DNA of 8,341 nucleotides from Bacteroidales bacterium. Its GTDB lineage: Bacteria; Bacteroidota; Bacteroidia; Bacteroidales; ML635J-15. The stretch covers positions 1-8,341 of the forward strand of contig JALOAQ010000120.1 of assembly GCA_023228725.1 (NCBI GenBank). Reading direction: 5' to 3'. A program made the translations under genes and the position numbers. Positions 6,280 to 8,341 of the stretch are shown piece by piece (the first letter of the stretch is position 1; every line of letters starts with the position of its first letter). The notes under the pieces were generated by a model, which saw only the letters and a program-made list of their open reading frames with translations, had not been told where the DNA came from and ran no database searches.

Positions 6280-7695
6280 TTAAAATTGAAATAAACAATC
6301 CATTTTTAGCTCTTCGTCTATTGTGTTTAAATAATATGAGTTTGTTTTTGTTCCAAAAGTTGTTATTAAAGTCGTGTTTATTATTTTTTTAGTTTGAGTA
6401 ATTTCCTTAAAACTATTTAATTTATTTTCAATGTTTTTCGAACTATTTTTATCTAATGTATAGGTTTTGTTATAAAATTTGATTTCGCATATATTAATTA
6501 TATTATCGTCTCTATCAATTATAATATCAATTTGTGCTTTATCGCTTTTCCATGCAGAATGTATTGTAAAAACTTTTCCAATACCTAAGGCATGTTTAAT
6601 TTGTTGAATATGTTTTGTACAAATAGTTTCAAAAGCAAATCCCGACCAAACTTTATATGTTTGTTTAGCTGATAATTTTTGCCAAGTTCCCTTGCCTGTT
6701 GCTTTGTTTGGTTCAATAAATTTTAAGTAAAACATACAATATTCATCTGAAAGTCTAAAAAGAGAATTTCGTAATTTTTTGTTGTATGGAGTATATTGGC
6801 TTATAAATCCGGACTCTAACAGTTCGTTGAAAATATTGCTTGTATATCCCGATTGCTTTAAATTTAATTTATTTAAAATTTCTTTTTGACTTAGCCCTTT
6901 ATTTGTTGCTAGTAGTCTAATTATCTTTTTATGAATTTCTGATTTGTTGAATAATGAGGTGAAAACTTCATTAAATTCATTGTGTAACATTCCGGCCTCG
7001 GCAAAGCATAAAGTATCAATATTCTGACTAACACTTTTACCTTTTTGAAGCATCTCTAAATAATATGGAATACCACCTATTGCCATATAAATTTGCAAAT
7101 AATCGTATAAATGGAATTTAATATTTTTACTTTCCAAAAATAGTTTCGTTTCGTGTAGATTAAATGGCAATAACCTAATTTTTTGAGTAATTCTATTATG
7201 TAAACCACCTTTGTTCTTTATAATATCTTTAACCATATAAGAAGCTGCAGAACCGCAAACCACAACAATTAAATCATTTCGTTTTGTACAATATGAATTC
7301 CAAAAGTTTTCAAACCACATTAAAAAATTTGATCGTCTAGTTGCCATCCATGGGAACTCATCTATAAAGATTATTTTTTTCTGTTTATTTTTTATTTTAT
7401 CAATATAATTACCTAAAAGAATAAAAGCCTCACGCCAGCTAGAAGGACGGGAAATTTTTGTTTTTTTGTATTGAGGTTTAGCATTTAATGTGTCAGTAAA
7501 GTTTTGTAACTGATCTTTAAGATTACCGTTATGAAGACCTATAATGTCAAAAATCATTTTATTTTTATAAACTTCTCGAATTAAATATGTTTTGCCAATT
7601 CGCCTACGACCATAAATTGCAACTAATTCTGATTTATCAGAATTTTCTAAGCTCTTTAATAATTCTATTTCAGGTTTTCTGCCAACTAACGCCAT
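6280..7695 (-). CDS. COG1672-type AAA ATPase with winged-helix and PD-(D/E)XK nuclease-like C-terminus
   Basis: 471 residues. The N-terminus VGRKPEIELL is typical of the family, and the ATG at 7695 is a natural start. Walker A is GRRRIGKT (29-36), Walker B IIFIDE (108-113), and CGSAAS (147-152) fits the sensor strand. A winged-helix-like part follows (about 255-315: LLATNKGLSQKEILNKLNL, then an LLESGFI wing). The C-terminal domain has the layout of a PD-(D/E)XK nuclease: Glu356 in GFAFE, Asp390 in QIDIII, and EIK at 404-406. This matches the archaeal-type ATPase_2/DUF234 arrangement. Family knowledge: such genes are patchily distributed and often sit in mobile or accessory DNA; biochemical roles are mostly unknown. 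Here it is a lone gene, full length with all catalytic residues, and flanked on both sides by direct copies of a repeat. An accessory, possibly defence or selfish-element role is inference. Confidence 0.88.
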   Translation of the reverse strand: MALVGRKPEIELLKSLENSDKSELVAIYGRRRIGKTYLIREVYKNKMIFDIIGLHNGNLKDQLQNFTDTLNAKPQYKKTKISRPSSWREAFILLGNYIDKIKNKQKKIIFIDEFPWMATRRSNFLMWFENFWNSYCTKRNDLIVVVCGSAASYMVKDIIKNKGGLHNRITQKIRLLPFNLHETKLFLESKNIKFHLYDYLQIYMAIGGIPYYLEMLQKGKSVSQNIDTLCFAEAGMLHNEFNEVFTSLFNKSEIHKKIIRLLATNKGLSQKEILNKLNLKQSGYTSNIFNELLESGFISQYTPYNKKLRNSLFRLSDEYCMFYLKFIEPNKATGKGTWQKLSAKQTYKVWSGFAFETICTKHIQQIKHALGIGKVFTIHSAWKSDKAQIDIIIDRDDNIINICEIKFYNKTYTLDKNSSKNIENKLNSFKEITQTKKIINTTLITTFGTKTNSYYLNTIDEELKMDCLFQF

Positions 7696-7759
7696 ATTAA
7701 TCTATTTTAACAATACTAATTTTATGGTAAAAATAATTAAAGATTATATTTTCATGCAA

Positions 7760-7791
7760 CAAAATTAATAAATTACTACTTTAAATCCAAA
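7760..7791 (-). promoter_or_regulatory. Promoter of the ATPase/nuclease gene (Bacteroidota type)
   Basis: On the minus strand the sequence has TTTG (7791-7788), a 20-nt spacer, then TAATTTTG (7767-7760). This fits the Bacteroides sigma-factor consensus TTTG-N(about 20)-TAnnTTTG. Transcription would start near 7753, leaving a leader of about 58 nt before the ATG at 7695. The spacer and -33 element lie within the inverted repeat of repeat copy 1 (7775-7811), so any protein bound there would interfere with the polymerase. Confidence 0.5.
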
Positions 7792-7915
7792 TAAATCCTA
7801 CTTAAAGTAGTGATATAATTTTAACAAATTATTTAATCCCTTGATAATAAGGGTGATGTTGTTTTAATTTAAAATTATTCCTTAAAATTAATTTAATAAA
7901 ATAACAATAGTATAA
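7777..7915 (+). repeat. Copy 1 of the long AT-rich repeat
   Basis: The 42-nt core is at 7777-7818 (TACTTTA 7777-7783, 19 nt, TAAAGTA 7803-7809, TATAA 7814-7818). In this copy the arms extend to a perfect 10-bp inverted repeat, ACTACTTTAA (7775-7784) with TTAAAGTAGT (7802-7811). The tail has a small hairpin CCCTT/AAGGG (7838-7842 with 7849-7853) and continues to TATAA at 7911-7915. The tail matches that of copy 3 with about ten mismatches and one indel over about 98 nt. Confidence 0.75.
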
Positions 7916-7956
7916 CTTATTGTCTCCATCAATAATTTAAAGTTTTAGAAACAATA

Positions 7957-8034
7957 TTTATTTGTATTTTATTATTATATCTTTACTTTATCCCCATAAA
8001 AATCTAACTTAAAGTAGTAATATAATTTTAAAAA
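7957..8034 (+). repeat. Copy 2 of the long AT-rich repeat
   Basis: The core is at 7984-8025, preceded by a 24-nt block at 7957-7980 that recurs without change at 8175-8198, before copy 3. The offset to copy 3 is 218 nt throughout this stretch, with six mismatches over 7984-8031. The tail after about 8050 no longer resembles copies 1 and 3 well. Confidence 0.75.
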
Positions 8035-8174
8035 GTAATTTAATTCCTTGATAATTAGATAGTTATTATTTTAATTTAAATAGTTACTTACAATTAATTT
8101 ACTTAAATGCTACTGAATATTATTCATTATATCCTGTATAAATTATTCTCTTACTTAAAGTTTGTGGAACAAGA

Positions 8175-8341
8175 TTTATTTGTATTTTATTATTATATTG
8201 TTACTTTATCTTCATAAAAATCATATTTAAAGTAGTTATATAATTTTAAATAATTCTTTAATTGCTTGATAATAAGGGCGATGTTGTTTTAGTTTAAAAT
8301 TATTCCCTAAAATTAATTTACTAAAATAACAAATAGTATAA
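8175..8341 (+). repeat. Copy 3 of the long AT-rich repeat, cut by the window end
   Basis: The 24-nt block is at 8175-8198 and the core at 8202-8243 (TACTTTA 8202-8208, TAAAGTA 8228-8234). The tail runs to the last base and follows the copy 1 tail closely, including TTGATAATAAGGG and GATGTTGTTTTA. The window ends at the TATAA that also closes copy 1, so further copies or another gene may follow. Confidence 0.7.

Larger units (their letters stand above)
7696..8341. other. 646-nt gene-free, very AT-rich repeat region
   Basis: No plausible coding sequence is visible on either strand; every frame is broken by frequent stops. The region is made almost wholly of diverged copies of one repeat unit (copies 1-3) plus the ATPase promoter. 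No tRNA, rRNA or CRISPR pattern is seen. The array is still continuing where the window ends. Confidence 0.75.

Noticed and set aside
7984..7998. DnaA box or replication origin (TTATCCCCA at 7989-7997)
   Set aside because: It has one mismatch to TTATCCACA and occurs only in copy 2; the equivalent position in the other copies differs. There is no cluster of boxes and no replication gene nearby.
6192..8243. Integron attC sites
   Set aside because: The arms are TACTTTA/TAAAGTA and lack the GTTRRRY/RYYYAAC core. No integrase is in the window.
7777..8341. CRISPR array
   Set aside because: The period is about 210 nt rather than about 60-75, the similar part extends well into the intervals, the copies are diverged, and no cas gene is visible.

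Overview
The window looks like chromosomal DNA of a low-GC member of the Bacteroidota. The evidence is a C-terminal type IX secretion (Por) sorting domain at the end of the first gene, the DUF3822-rsmD gene pair, a lipoprotein with DUF456 in a short operon, and promoter-like TAnnTTTG boxes of the Bacteroides type. Clear Shine-Dalgarno sequences are not evident, which fits the phylum. The whole window is AT-rich, and the intergenic DNA at the right end is extremely so.

Layout. (1) Bases 2-1087 (+) are the 3' part of a secreted protein with delta-60-like repeats and a T9SS sorting domain, closed by a strong hairpin terminator. (2) Bases 1136-1364 are non-coding and hold a compact set of nested inverted repeats. 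(3) Bases 1365-2792 (-) encode an SF1B (RecD2/Dda-like) helicase. (4) Bases 2875-5169 (+) form a tight three-gene operon: an inner-membrane-anchored Bacteroidota protein, a DUF3822 protein and the 16S rRNA methyltransferase RsmD (gaps of 4 nt and -1 nt). (5) Bases 5171-6111 (-) form a two-gene operon, an LPP20-like lipoprotein followed by a DUF456 membrane protein, convergent with rsmD and only 1 nt from it. (6) Bases 6280-7695 (-) encode a lone COG1672-type ATPase with a C-terminal PD-(D/E)XK nuclease-like domain. (7) Bases 7696-8341 hold no gene, but contain three copies of a repeat. A fourth copy lies at 6192-6233, on the other side of the ATPase gene.

Regions 1-5 look like ordinary core chromosome. 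The accessory part is the right-hand end. The ATPase/nuclease gene is bracketed by same-orientation copies of a 42-nt element in which TACTTTA and TAAAGTA arms are kept exactly 19 nt apart in all four copies. Outside the ATPase the element recurs at 207 and 218 nt intervals and runs off the window. One copy overlaps the best promoter candidate for the ATPase gene. This gene-plus-repeat unit is the best candidate for something undescribed. A second oddity is an apparent extra GDGW-type domain inserted near the C-terminus of the otherwise conserved membrane protein at 2875-3789.
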